Source: Microscilla marina ATCC 23134 (GTDB taxonomy: Bacteria > Bacteroidota > Bacteroidia > Cytophagales > Microscillaceae). From it: a stretch of DNA of 64,000 bases. Under the pieces are notes generated by a model. That model was not told the origin of the DNA. It searched no databases and saw only the letters and a program-made list of their open reading frames with translations. Each line of letters begins with the position of its first letter. The stretch's first letter is position 1. Positions 55,318 to 64,000 of the stretch are shown in pieces. The stretch covers positions 121,466-185,465 of the forward strand of contig NZ_AAWS01000017.1 in NCBI RefSeq assembly GCF_000169175.1. The letters are read 5' to 3'. The position numbers were made by a program, and so were the translations under genes.

Positions 55318-57984
55318 ATGCAAGATTTTATATTGTATATGCCACTGGACAATATTGCCAATGGCAAAGTAATAGGACAAGGCACTGATGGTGCTTTGCT
55401 GGAGGGTACCGTGCAAGGTGCTGGAATCACGCTACAAAATGATGCTATTTTGGGCGAGTGCCTACAGTTTGATGGAACTGGGGCACACATTGACCTGGGA
55501 GATGTTGGACAGCTCAGCACAGAACAAGTGACTTTGTCTTGTTGGTTTAACACCGAAAAAACAGTGGGGGAACAGTTCATTTTTGACAAAATGGATGAGG
55601 TAGCTGCCCATTTGTGGGACAATGGTTTTCAATATGCAGTATCGCCACCTTGGATTTGGAACGGCAACATACCCATAGAAGCTAATACTTGGTATCATGT
55701 GGTCATTGTATCAAACGCTGGTGCTGGAACCACGGCAACTTACATCAATGGAGCACAAGTAAGTACGGCAGCACGTTCTGGTACATCAGGAGCATCTAAT
55801 AAACCCTTGACTATTGGGGCGAGAAATGCAGCTTGGGGCTTTCAAGGCAAAATGGCGCACCTGAGAGTGTACAATCGAGTGCTCACCACAGACGAGATCA
55901 GTTTGATGCGCACCCAAGACCTGGCACAGAGCTTTCGCAAAGCCCACCCTATAGACTTTGACTTGCACAACCAAGACGTGCAAAATGTGCTCTACATTGA
56001 GAACGAGCCTACCCAGGTAATACAGTTGGACATTCAAAACAAGTCTACCCAGCAAATTAGACTCAATGCCTTGACGGGCGATGCCAGCCCAACCAACCAC
56101 CACTTTGCTTTGCGCTTTCGTCCAGACACGCTTAAAAAACCGAGCAGCATTCAATTGGCTGGTTCGGATTGGAAGATGACCCAAGCCACCCCCGATGCTG
56201 ATGGCATGGACGTGATTTACTTGCGCCATGCCACCGAAACCACGTTGGGGGTAGACAATGCCACCGCCCACCAAACTTTGAGTTTTTCAAACATAGTGGT
56301 TGACAGCACGCAGGGCAGCCGGGGCACCCGTGCTGAGCTGGTGTGCAGCAACCAGGTAGTATACGCCGACAGCAACCTACACTTGGGCGGGCATAGCCGC
56401 GAAATACACCTCAATGTGGTAAACCACCAGGGCAAAAAGAACATTCCCTTGCACGTGGGCTTTGTGGGTGATAACGGGTTGCTGAACGATGGGAGTGACA
56501 ATGCCCTAAAGTTGCGCTTTACCAACGTGGGAAAATTGCCGTTGGCTTTCAAAAAAGGTAGTGGAGATGACACCAATACTTCTAAGTTTATTTTGTCTTT
56601 TGATACAGGAGATGCTGCTGATGAGTGGTCTTTGAACACAAGTGAAGTGGTGAAAGGCATCACAGTAAATCAACCTGATGACTGGAAAAAGGCTGACCCG
56701 GTAGCCATTACGCAGGAACCCAATCCTCAATGGATTTTGGAGCTGGATATTAATGAAGGTAAGACGTTGCAAAGCAAAGAATACTTCGATGTAGACATAA
56801 CCAAAATCAAAACTACCTTCCCCACGGGGCACACCCACCTCTATGTACGCTACGAAAACATTCCGGGCTATTGGGATGGAGAAAAAATTCTCATTATTGA
56901 GAAAAGACCGTTGGTGTATAAACACAAGGAGGATGCAAATAATAAGAATGTAGGCATTGGCACCAATACGCCTGGTGAGAAACTAGAGGTGAAGGGGAAT
57001 ACCAAGCTGGATGGTGACACGGAGGTTACAGGCAAGGTAGGTATTGGTACTAATATGCCTGGTGAGAAACTGGAGGTAAATGGAAATGTCAAGGTTTCAG
57101 GAAATGCCACCGCCAATTTAAGCATCAAAACCAGCGAAGCAGAAACTAAAATATATAGCCACAGCGATGGGGTTACCTACTTCCAGACGCAGGGACCTGC
57201 TTACTTTGGTACCAATAGTATTAATAAAATCAACAAGCCTGACTTGTATATCAATACTGATGGCAAGGTCGGCATTGGTACCAATAATCCTCAAATTCAA
57301 CTGGCATTGAGCGATAATGACACTGGATTGCAATGTCAAGATGATGGAGAACTGGCGATTTATACCAATAACCAAGAACGGGTGAGGATTGACAATGTGG
57401 GAAGGGTAGGCATTGGTACCAATGATCCCTCGTTTAAACTGGATGTGCAAGGGCAAATGAGAGTAAATCATAACAATATACGAGGGTTGACTGTCGAAAA
57501 CTCACCAAATCAAGACGGCGAGCACCCTTCTGAAGTGTTTCTCAATGGGGGCAAAAAGTCCGGATCTGTGGGGATTTCTGAAAGTCGTGGGCTTTATTTA
57601 TGGGCTAATGGAGACCAGGTAAATATTAAAGATGGCAAGGTAGGTATTGGTACCAACAACCCTCAAGCCACCCTAGATGTGAACGGTGAACTGAAAATTG
57701 GAGGCGAAAAACCTTTTGTTATCAAGCGTTTCAGAAACATTGGCTACAATCTATTATACAATACTGGGTATAGCACCAGTAAGTACAATGCTGCCATTGT
57801 GGGATTCCAAACAAATGCGGGGGGCAACCCTAGCGATAAAACTTTTGGAATGAAACTGCATATGAGCCCTGCTTCAACTTGGTCTATAGAAGCAGACATT
57901 TATACTGAAGGTGGTCACGAATACTGGGAATTTGTAGATGTTATGTTCATTAGCAAGGCATTGTCAGATTGTGATTTAAGCTAG
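55318..57984 (+). CDS. LamG-domain fibre-like protein with VGIGT repeats
   Basis: An 888-residue protein. A concanavalin/LamG fold covers about residues 1-205 (LQFDGTGAHIDLG, then VTLSCWFNTEK, WYHVVIV, KMAHLRVYNRVL). A central region of about 300 residues, shared with the next gene, follows (IPLHVGFVGDNGLLNDG, PTGHTHLYVRYENIPGYWDG, KRPLVYKH). Five VGIGTxxPxxxLxVxG repeats then lead to a C-terminal beta domain. VGIGT repeats are typical of trimeric tail-fibre or adhesin shafts in Bacteroidota, often ended by a self-cleaving peptidase S74 domain; I see no S74 motif here. It probably recognises a glycan or surface. Domain calls are by eye. Confidence 0.8.
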   Translation: MQDFILYMPLDNIANGKVIGQGTDGALLEGTVQGAGITLQNDAILGECLQFDGTGAHIDLGDVGQLSTEQVTLSCWFNTEKTVGEQFIFDKMDEVAAHLWDNGFQYAVSPPWIWNGNIPIEANTWYHVVIVSNAGAGTTATYINGAQVSTAARSGTSGASNKPLTIGARNAAWGFQGKMAHLRVYNRVLTTDEISLMRTQDLAQSFRKAHPIDFDLHNQDVQNVLYIENEPTQVIQLDIQNKSTQQIRLNALTGDASPTNHHFALRFRPDTLKKPSSIQLAGSDWKMTQATPDADGMDVIYLRHATETTLGVDNATAHQTLSFSNIVVDSTQGSRGTRAELVCSNQVVYADSNLHLGGHSREIHLNVVNHQGKKNIPLHVGFVGDNGLLNDGSDNALKLRFTNVGKLPLAFKKGSGDDTNTSKFILSFDTGDAADEWSLNTSEVVKGITVNQPDDWKKADPVAITQEPNPQWILELDINEGKTLQSKEYFDVDITKIKTTFPTGHTHLYVRYENIPGYWDGEKILIIEKRPLVYKHKEDANNKNVGIGTNTPGEKLEVKGNTKLDGDTEVTGKVGIGTNMPGEKLEVNGNVKVSGNATANLSIKTSEAETKIYSHSDGVTYFQTQGPAYFGTNSINKINKPDLYINTDGKVGIGTNNPQIQLALSDNDTGLQCQDDGELAIYTNNQERVRIDNVGRVGIGTNDPSFKLDVQGQMRVNHNNIRGLTVENSPNQDGEHPSEVFLNGGKKSGSVGISESRGLYLWANGDQVNIKDGKVGIGTNNPQATLDVNGELKIGGEKPFVIKRFRNIGYNLLYNTGYSTSKYNAAIVGFQTNAGGNPSDKTFGMKLHMSPASTWSIEADIYTEGGHEYWEFVDVMFISKALSDCDLS

Positions 57985-58030
57985 TCAATTTCATTAAAAC
58001 AGATAACCATCAACTAATACAAGAAATCCA

Positions 58031-60475
58031 ATGATTAACTTTAATATATACAGCCATAACCAACCTAATAGGTTATTAATAAAAGGTGAGGGGCAACTCA
58101 ATAGTTTTGTTCTGGAAATCACCAACGTTTTGGGGCAAACTATTGCGTTAAACAACCTTGCTGAAAGCGTAGATAGTGAAACCATTTATGCCCCCAGTGC
58201 CCAACGCCACCACTTGGCGCTTACCTTTGAGGCAGGAGCACTAGACACCAACCATTTGACGGGTGCTAAGGCAATCGGATTGAATCAAAGTACTTCGGAA
58301 AAGTGGGCAGCGAGTGCCCCCATAATCGACCAAACCACAGGCAAAGTGACTTTGTACTTTATAGCCAAACAAAATGAAGAAGGTGTAATGCCTACTTGGA
58401 CTCAGGGACAAACCTGGGGGCTTTACCTGCACCACATCAATGGGCAAGGGGGTACTCGAAACACGCAGGTACAATTGCAAACTGCTCACCTGCACGAAGA
58501 GGGGCAAAGCCAGCCTTTGACGTTTGATCTTGACCAACCAGTCAAAATCGTTAACCACCGAGGCAACCCCTACTTGCCTTTGCACGCAGGCTTTGGCGAT
58601 TCGCACACGGTGCTCAACGATGGTACTCAAGGCAGTGTAGTACTCCACCTAACCAATGAAAGTGACCAACCCATTCGTTTTCATTACGATGCCAACGAAG
58701 CTTCTAACACCTCTAAGCTGCGCATTGGCTTTACTGCTCACAACCACCAGGTAGCTCACGCCTTGAGCTCCAAAGCTGAAGCAGATGCTATGACGATTAC
58801 TCCACCCGCAGGCTGGGAGGCAACCAAAGACAATTCGAGCGACTCGCTGGAATGGGTGCTGAAGCCCGATGGTACACCTCAAACCTTGGCGAGTAAGGCA
58901 CAACTACCCATTACCATTGCCAATATTCGAACCACTCACCCTGTGGGGCTTACTGATGTTTCGGTAAGCTATGAAAACGTGCGCGATGCTCAAGACGGAC
59001 ACTACCGCGATGGTCAAATCATTTGTCAATTACTCAAGCAACCTTTGGTGCATCGCAACGATAAGGTAGGCATTGGCACAGACAAGCCCAACGCAAAACT
59101 GGAGGTATTGGGCAAAGCGAAGGTTGCTGGATTGGAAGTAGGGCTGCGTCAACAGAAAATTGTAACCAACAATGGGTCAGCAGGTGAGCAGTTTGGTTCT
59201 TCGGTAGCCATGTCAGGCAATTATGCTATTGTGGGAGCTTTTCGTAGAAATCAACCTGTACAAGCTCCAGGAGTAGCCTATATTTTTGAGAAAAATGATA
59301 CAAAGGGCTTACAGCAAATACAAAAGATTTCACCTGCTGAAGGCAGGGTTGGTGACCAATTGGGTACGGCAGTGTGTTTGTCGGGTGGTTATGCCATTGT
59401 GGGTGCACCTAGGGATACACAAAATGGAACTCAGGCAGGAGCAGCCTACATTTTTCAGAGAGACAACACTGGTGTGTGGCAACAGCAAGCAAAGATGTTG
59501 GGCAAGGCAAATGTTCGGGGAAATTTTGGTGCTTCGGTAGGAGTATCGGGCAATGTTGCCATTGTGGGAGCGCATTTCGAGGACAACGAAAGAGGAAATG
59601 GTGCAGGGGCAGCTTATGTCTTTGAACAGGACAACAGTAGCAACTGGGTACAAAAGAAGCTTTTGCCAGATGAGCTGAAGGCTTATGATACTTTTGGAAA
59701 AGCAGTAGCAGTTTGGGGCAACTATGCATTTGTAGGAGCCACTGGAGACGATACCAAAACAAATACTGCTGGGGCAGTCTATATTTTTGAAAGGGACGTT
59801 CAAGGCAACTGGAACAAGGTCGATAAATTATTGCCAGAAGGTTACATTCTAGGTCACCACTTTGGGGCTTCAATAGCTGTTTCAGACCATTACCTCATTG
59901 TAGGAGCACCAGAAGTAACCAATACAGCTTCAAGCAATAAAAGGACTAAGGGAGCAGCATACATTTATGCGCAGACCGAGGCAGGGTGGACACAGGTGGC
60001 CAAACTCTCCCCCAACGATGGAATAACAGGGGGGCACTTTGGTATCAATGTAGCCATTACAAACGACTATGCTGTAGTAGGTGCGCCCGTAAACCCCGAA
60101 ACTGGCATCAGCGGAAGCATAGCTTATGTATTTAAGCAGGAGGGATTTGCTTGGAAACAACTCAGCAAAGTGGTGGCAGAAGCCCAAACAACTCACCTGT
60201 CTTTGCAATCCTTTGTGGCTGTACAGGGAGAACAAATGCTGGTGGGTGCTGATCAGGATGATGCCAATGGAAGAGGGGCGACTTACTTGTATGACCTCGA
60301 CAGTGCCAGAGCAGGCATAGGCACCAGCAACCCCACCGAAACTCTCGAAGTAGCAGGCAACACTAAAACCCACGCCCTCATCCTTACCGCGCCCGATGGC
60401 AACGAGTGGAAGGTGACCGTGAACAACGATGGGGTGTTGAGCACGGAGCCATTGGGAGGTTTTGGGCCTATGTAA
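58031..60475 (+). CDS. Protein with seven FG-GAP repeats and a VGIGT shaft motif
   Basis: An 814-residue protein. The N-terminal region and a central part (about 180-345: PLHAGFGDSHTVLNDG, then 'THPVGLTDVSVSYENV', KQPLVHR) match the shared module of the 55318 protein. After one VGIGT repeat (about 346), seven repeats of the type FGSSVAMSGNYAIVGA ... GAAYIF, from about 375 to 750, make a full seven-bladed integrin-like beta-propeller. An AGIGT motif ends the protein with a short tail. It lies 46 bases behind the LamG protein. In Tc toxins a propeller occurs in TcB, but no SpvB or Rhs sequence is present here, so I do not call it TcB. Confidence 0.85.
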   Translation: MINFNIYSHNQPNRLLIKGEGQLNSFVLEITNVLGQTIALNNLAESVDSETIYAPSAQRHHLALTFEAGALDTNHLTGAKAIGLNQSTSEKWAASAPIIDQTTGKVTLYFIAKQNEEGVMPTWTQGQTWGLYLHHINGQGGTRNTQVQLQTAHLHEEGQSQPLTFDLDQPVKIVNHRGNPYLPLHAGFGDSHTVLNDGTQGSVVLHLTNESDQPIRFHYDANEASNTSKLRIGFTAHNHQVAHALSSKAEADAMTITPPAGWEATKDNSSDSLEWVLKPDGTPQTLASKAQLPITIANIRTTHPVGLTDVSVSYENVRDAQDGHYRDGQIICQLLKQPLVHRNDKVGIGTDKPNAKLEVLGKAKVAGLEVGLRQQKIVTNNGSAGEQFGSSVAMSGNYAIVGAFRRNQPVQAPGVAYIFEKNDTKGLQQIQKISPAEGRVGDQLGTAVCLSGGYAIVGAPRDTQNGTQAGAAYIFQRDNTGVWQQQAKMLGKANVRGNFGASVGVSGNVAIVGAHFEDNERGNGAGAAYVFEQDNSSNWVQKKLLPDELKAYDTFGKAVAVWGNYAFVGATGDDTKTNTAGAVYIFERDVQGNWNKVDKLLPEGYILGHHFGASIAVSDHYLIVGAPEVTNTASSNKRTKGAAYIYAQTEAGWTQVAKLSPNDGITGGHFGINVAITNDYAVVGAPVNPETGISGSIAYVFKQEGFAWKQLSKVVAEAQTTHLSLQSFVAVQGEQMLVGADQDDANGRGATYLYDLDSARAGIGTSNPTETLEVAGNTKTHALILTAPDGNEWKVTVNNDGVLSTEPLGGFGPM

Positions 60476-60483
60476 AACTATAT

Positions 60484-60510
60484 GCCTTTGGCACCCGCCA
60501 AAGGCTTTTA
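60484..60510 (+). terminator. Weak hairpin between the FG-GAP and HNH genes
   Basis: Arms GCCTTTGG (60484-60491) and CCAAAGGC (60498-60505) with a 6-base loop, then TTTTA. It may reduce, but not stop, read-through. Confidence 0.5.
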
Positions 60511-60544
60511 CCCAATCATTTTTTGACTATAAAATATTAGAGAT

Positions 60545-63115
60545 ATGAGATCTTTTACGAGGAAAAACGTGCCCTATAACGCCAGTATTTACCACTTGCT
60601 GTACAGCACCAATGCCAACATAACAGCCTTGCGCAATGCGCTCAACGGCAATGATTTTAGGCAGGCTAATATCGAGTTAATCAACCTAACCAATAATACT
60701 TATGTAAGCCAGTTGATAGATGAAAACCGGGAAGCCATAAAAAGTATATATGCTCAGCTTGCCAATGTGCAAATTAACGGTGCAAATATTACAGTAGCCA
60801 ATTTTTCTACTCCATCTCCAGGAGGAAACTTTACGGGTGGTTTGCCCAATGCCAATTTTCCAGAGGTAGATGTTAATGGGAAGGTATGGCCTGCTCTGGG
60901 TAAACTGCTCCTTGAGCAAGATTTTAACAATTGGAACTTGTTTAAGGCACCTTTGGAAGGTACAGCAGGAGTCGACAACAATGTGCAAATCTTATCAGCT
61001 AATATAAACAATACCACCATTGAGAACATTGCTACCTTGTTGTTATTGAAACAACTATTGCATTATGCCAGGTTGCGGGCGGAATATGAGAATTTGTATA
61101 GTTTTAAGGATAATGGCCAAGTTTACATTAATTATTTCATTTTCCAACCTAACTTGGGTAGTGCACAACAGGAATACAACAGCAGCAACTTTGCCCAAAA
61201 CAGGTCGTTGTTAAACCAAGTTTCAATCTTTGGTCAGTTGCAGGCCTCAAGTTTACCAACTGGCACTAATGCATTACACTTTAATCAATGGACAAGGCAA
61301 GGCATGCAAGTGCTTGATAGAAACCCTTTAGTTATTATGCCAGCGTCAGATGCAAAAAATTATATAAAACGGTATATTAATCAGCTTAACACAGGAGGGG
61401 CAACATCTAGTTATGCAAAAACTGGCGGAAAGCTTCTGATTTACGTGCAACGTCACTATGCGCCTTCTAGTAATAAAACGGATAACATATTGAGTTATAC
61501 TGCAGTAACTGCAGATGCGGGCAGAGGATATAGGCAAGCAAAACCTTCCTTGATAAGGTCAACGGGGCTTTATTGTGCTTTTTGTGAATCCCCCATACAA
61601 GATGGGCGTACTGCTGATATAGAGCATAAAATGCCTAAGTCAGTATTTCCTACAGAAGCATTGGACTGGGAAAATTTTGTATTGGCTTGCAAAGTCTGCA
61701 ACTCTGACAACAAAAAGGAAAAAATAGTAAATAACACCCATGAGGTTGCCCCAGGTACAGATTACAAAAGGAATGCTTTTGTCCCTGCTAATAATACGCT
61801 CAAAAGCTACTCAGTTTATCGTGACAACTCCCGCAACGAAGTGTTGTGGCCAGATGCTTGGCATTCATTCAATGATGGTACAGGCAATACCCAGTACAAT
61901 TTATCGTTCCAAGCTTTTGATTACCAATTATTCAGTGGTCCAGGAGCCTCAGGACCTTTACTAAATGTATCTTTAGACAATATACAGAACCAAACCAAAA
62001 GCAAAGTTTCGGTGGCAAATGTCGCAGGTAGCGAGACCCTCCAGATTGATTTCACAGGATTTGAAGGTATTCTCGACCAGACAAATGTAAGAGTACATAC
62101 GACTGATTTAGCAAACTTACCCCAGAACCATAACAATGTAGGCATTCAGGCAGCAAGGCAACACATTGTGGATATCTGTGGATTGGATAAAATAGGAAGT
62201 ATCTCTAATGACAGAAGAGTAGTTAACCGCACCAAAGCCTGGCTGCATGCTATGAAGCAATTAAAACGCCTTAAGAGCCTAGCAGATGAAAAAGATAGTT
62301 GGGAGAGTTTACATAGGTATTATAACAATCAGTTGGATTTGATAAATGTGATTAATAAAAACCAACATTCATTTAGTAATATTAATAAACTAAGGGCATT
62401 CAATTTGAATAATCAGGCTGATGAGATATTGTTTCATTCCATTACGTTGGGGAAGATGAAATTTCAACAGGTTTTGCCCAATGGCTCAATAAATATTAAT
62501 TTGGATGGGGTTGAAGCAAATGACATTACTATTATCCAAATAGGCGGGGGCAATGTCCTCTCCGTTGCGGATACACACTTAGACGGCGTACAGCTCGTAG
62601 GAGATATTGTAACAATAAATGGTCAAAGGCTCATGTCAGGTAGAATAGACATTAACGATGGCAACCATCCTCATTTGAGTAACACGGTCATTCTTTTCAA
62701 AAATGTCATTGTTAAAGTTGAATCTAACCCCAACACAACAACACTTGATATCGGTTCACCAACTCAGCAACCTCCTTTATTGACCAACTTAATTTTTACC
62801 AAGGATGCGTATTACGGAGAGGCAATTGAAACCTGGGAAAAAAATCGTAAAAAACTGCTAACCCAGCTCGATACCATTCATCAAAAACAACTTGCCTACA
62901 CCTGGGAAAACATTTTGGACATGGTGCGCGTCGGAGGCTTTTACTCTACTTGGGTTCGAACTTTTCAGAGAGAGTGTACCAATCCAGCGAATAATTTACC
63001 CCGATATGACATAGACCTAGTGCGTAGGTTAGAAATGGAAGCCCAAGCCAACCCCGAAGACCCGCACCAGTTTCACGGCACCGATGCCGCCGAAATCATT
63101 CAAAGTCTGGCTTAA
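60545..63115 (+). CDS. Large protein with an HNH nuclease motif
   Basis: An 856-residue protein of which only about residues 341-395 are recognisable. They form an HNH/McrA-type zinc nuclease motif: C344-x-x-C347, DIEH (His361) PKS, then W-x-N-x-x-LAC382-x-x-C385-N386. The rest is unfamiliar: a polar, Asn-rich N-terminus and a long C-terminal helical and beta region. It has no signal peptide. HNH domains cut DNA; in this operon it could be a further cargo effector or a defence-type nuclease. The presence of all ligands suggests an active enzyme. The large flanking regions are more AT-rich than the preceding genes. Confidence 0.75.
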   Translation: MRSFTRKNVPYNASIYHLLYSTNANITALRNALNGNDFRQANIELINLTNNTYVSQLIDENREAIKSIYAQLANVQINGANITVANFSTPSPGGNFTGGLPNANFPEVDVNGKVWPALGKLLLEQDFNNWNLFKAPLEGTAGVDNNVQILSANINNTTIENIATLLLLKQLLHYARLRAEYENLYSFKDNGQVYINYFIFQPNLGSAQQEYNSSNFAQNRSLLNQVSIFGQLQASSLPTGTNALHFNQWTRQGMQVLDRNPLVIMPASDAKNYIKRYINQLNTGGATSSYAKTGGKLLIYVQRHYAPSSNKTDNILSYTAVTADAGRGYRQAKPSLIRSTGLYCAFCESPIQDGRTADIEHKMPKSVFPTEALDWENFVLACKVCNSDNKKEKIVNNTHEVAPGTDYKRNAFVPANNTLKSYSVYRDNSRNEVLWPDAWHSFNDGTGNTQYNLSFQAFDYQLFSGPGASGPLLNVSLDNIQNQTKSKVSVANVAGSETLQIDFTGFEGILDQTNVRVHTTDLANLPQNHNNVGIQAARQHIVDICGLDKIGSISNDRRVVNRTKAWLHAMKQLKRLKSLADEKDSWESLHRYYNNQLDLINVINKNQHSFSNINKLRAFNLNNQADEILFHSITLGKMKFQQVLPNGSININLDGVEANDITIIQIGGGNVLSVADTHLDGVQLVGDIVTINGQRLMSGRIDINDGNHPHLSNTVILFKNVIVKVESNPNTTTLDIGSPTQQPPLLTNLIFTKDAYYGEAIETWEKNRKKLLTQLDTIHQKQLAYTWENILDMVRVGGFYSTWVRTFQRECTNPANNLPRYDIDLVRRLEMEAQANPEDPHQFHGTDAAEIIQSLA

Positions 63116-63191
63116 ATCAACCATTTGTTTATTTTTTTATCGCAGGGGAAGTGCTTCTCTGAAGGCTAGCCCCTGCCCAATGTAAGACCTT

Positions 63192-63977
63192 ATGTTAAAT
63201 ATCCGAATAAATTCACTGTCCAAGGTAGGTACCCACTTTGGTTCCTACCAGCAAGCCATTGTGCATTTGGCTTCTAACACGGTAGCCTACTACCAAGGTG
63301 CCAAACTGGGCAATTCTACTGAAGACGAGCCTTCGTTTGACATCAGTCAGGTGTGTTGTCATGTATCGGGGCAACCCCTGAGCAATGGCATGCAAATGTG
63401 CGCCATCAACAACAATAGTAGTCAGGGCATTCGCTTGGTAGAAGAACCAAAAAATATAGACGAGGGCATAGAACCCAACGATGCAGATACGGATGTACCC
63501 ATGTCAATAGAGTCATCACTACCCAATGATGGCTTATACACTTCTGCTAGCCAAGTAGCTCCTCAAGATTTATTACTCATTAGTGGCGATTGTGCTGAAG
63601 GGTTAAAAACATCTTTAAGTTACTTCATGGAAAATAAAAATATCCAAAAACTCATTGTAGATCGCTATAAACCAGGGGAGTATGTGACAAACCCAGAAAT
63701 GGGAGAACATTATATTTTTCCTAATAAAATGTATTATTGGGACGATAATCAAAAGATGATTAGTGATAACTCCACCAGCTCTACACAAAGCTTCACGCCA
63801 CAGCAATGCTTTATTTACCTCGACCAAGGAGCCTTGGTACAACAACGGGTAGTAGACGACACCAGTGGAGAACTGGTAAACGCCCGCGAAACCATTGAGG
63901 ATTTCATTTTTGTAGAGCCCAACCCAGCCCTGCCCGAACCACTCTATATCATGGCGCGCATACCATCAAGTTGTTAG
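63192..63977 (+). CDS. Hypothetical protein (261 aa)
   Basis: A 261-residue protein of unknown family. It starts MLNIRINSLSKVGTHFGSYQ, has a CC pair near residue 55 and several single Cys, an acidic middle, and a Tyr-rich part (KPGEYVTNPEMGEHYIF). It has no signal peptide, membrane helix or enzymatic motif that I can see. It is 76 bases behind the HNH gene, with a stem-loop in the gap, and continues the operon. The window ends 23 bases after its stop. Confidence 0.65.
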   Translation: MLNIRINSLSKVGTHFGSYQQAIVHLASNTVAYYQGAKLGNSTEDEPSFDISQVCCHVSGQPLSNGMQMCAINNNSSQGIRLVEEPKNIDEGIEPNDADTDVPMSIESSLPNDGLYTSASQVAPQDLLLISGDCAEGLKTSLSYFMENKNIQKLIVDRYKPGEYVTNPEMGEHYIFPNKMYYWDDNQKMISDNSTSSTQSFTPQQCFIYLDQGALVQQRVVDDTSGELVNARETIEDFIFVEPNPALPEPLYIMARIPSSC

Positions 63978-64000
63978 ACTTAACAGCCGCTTTATGTGCA

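Noticed and set aside
58031..60475. Identification of the FG-GAP protein as TcB
   Set aside because: TcB has an SpvB domain before its propeller and is followed by Rhs repeats of TcC; neither is visible.

Overview
The window looks like a chromosomal segment of a marine, gliding-type member of the Bacteroidota (Cytophagales; a Microscilla-like organism would fit, but I cannot verify a species). Support comes from the fused CcoNO oxidase subunit, a CcoP with one visible heme site, promoters that match the Bacteroidota -33 TTTG / -7 TAnnTTTG pattern, scarce Shine-Dalgarno sequences, and modules common in that phylum (VGIGT repeats, hemopexin-type TcA proteins, a TPR-membrane-HTH regulator).

Bases 1-7000 hold ordinary genes: a GNAT acetyltransferase, a CoA-binding protein with a 52-residue partner, a large UvrD/AddA-type helicase, an MlaE-type lipid-transport permease and a type III polyketide synthase. 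Bases 6993-13964, all on the minus strand, form a cbb3 oxidase cluster in the order ccoNO, ccoQ, ccoP, globin, ccoG, fixH and a TauE/UreH-like membrane protein. A good promoter and a 12-bp palindrome lie upstream of ccoNO.

Bases 14217-17335 are non-coding and consist of nested repeats: a higher-order unit of 494 bp, or 494 plus a multiple of 61 bp, that carries 61-bp minisatellite arrays and a terminator-like hairpin. One unit is interrupted by a second, 141-bp repeat family. Bases 17340-23032 (minus strand) form an arginine-biosynthesis cluster: GNAT acyltransferase, argG, argC and two tandem argD paralogues.

From about 24.3 kb to the end, on the plus strand, is a large accessory island. 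Operon A (24351-43550) has a small protein of unknown family, a membrane or lipoprotein, a 149-residue TcA-type helical module, a 769-residue protein ending in a deaminase-like toxin domain, and a 4795-residue TcA-like protein with about 33 hemopexin-type repeats in two blocks. A strong terminator follows it. Next come a Lys-rich repeat protein (44017) and a 440-residue protein (45756) that shares its N-terminal region with the 769-residue toxin but has a different, nuclease-like C-terminus. A possible GG-leader peptide gene (48065-48280, minus) is divergent from a TPR/membrane/HTH regulator (48319). Operon B (50956 to the end) begins with a paralogue of the first gene of operon A and continues with a 1211-residue unknown, a LamG/VGIGT fibre-like protein, a VGIGT/seven-bladed FG-GAP protein, an HNH-motif protein and a 261-residue unknown.

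My working reading is a Tc-derived delivery or adhesion complex in which stand-alone cargo proteins share an N-terminal region and have exchangeable toxic C-termini. No TcB or TcC (SpvB/Rhs) gene is visible in the window, so the way cargo would be loaded is unknown or lies outside it.
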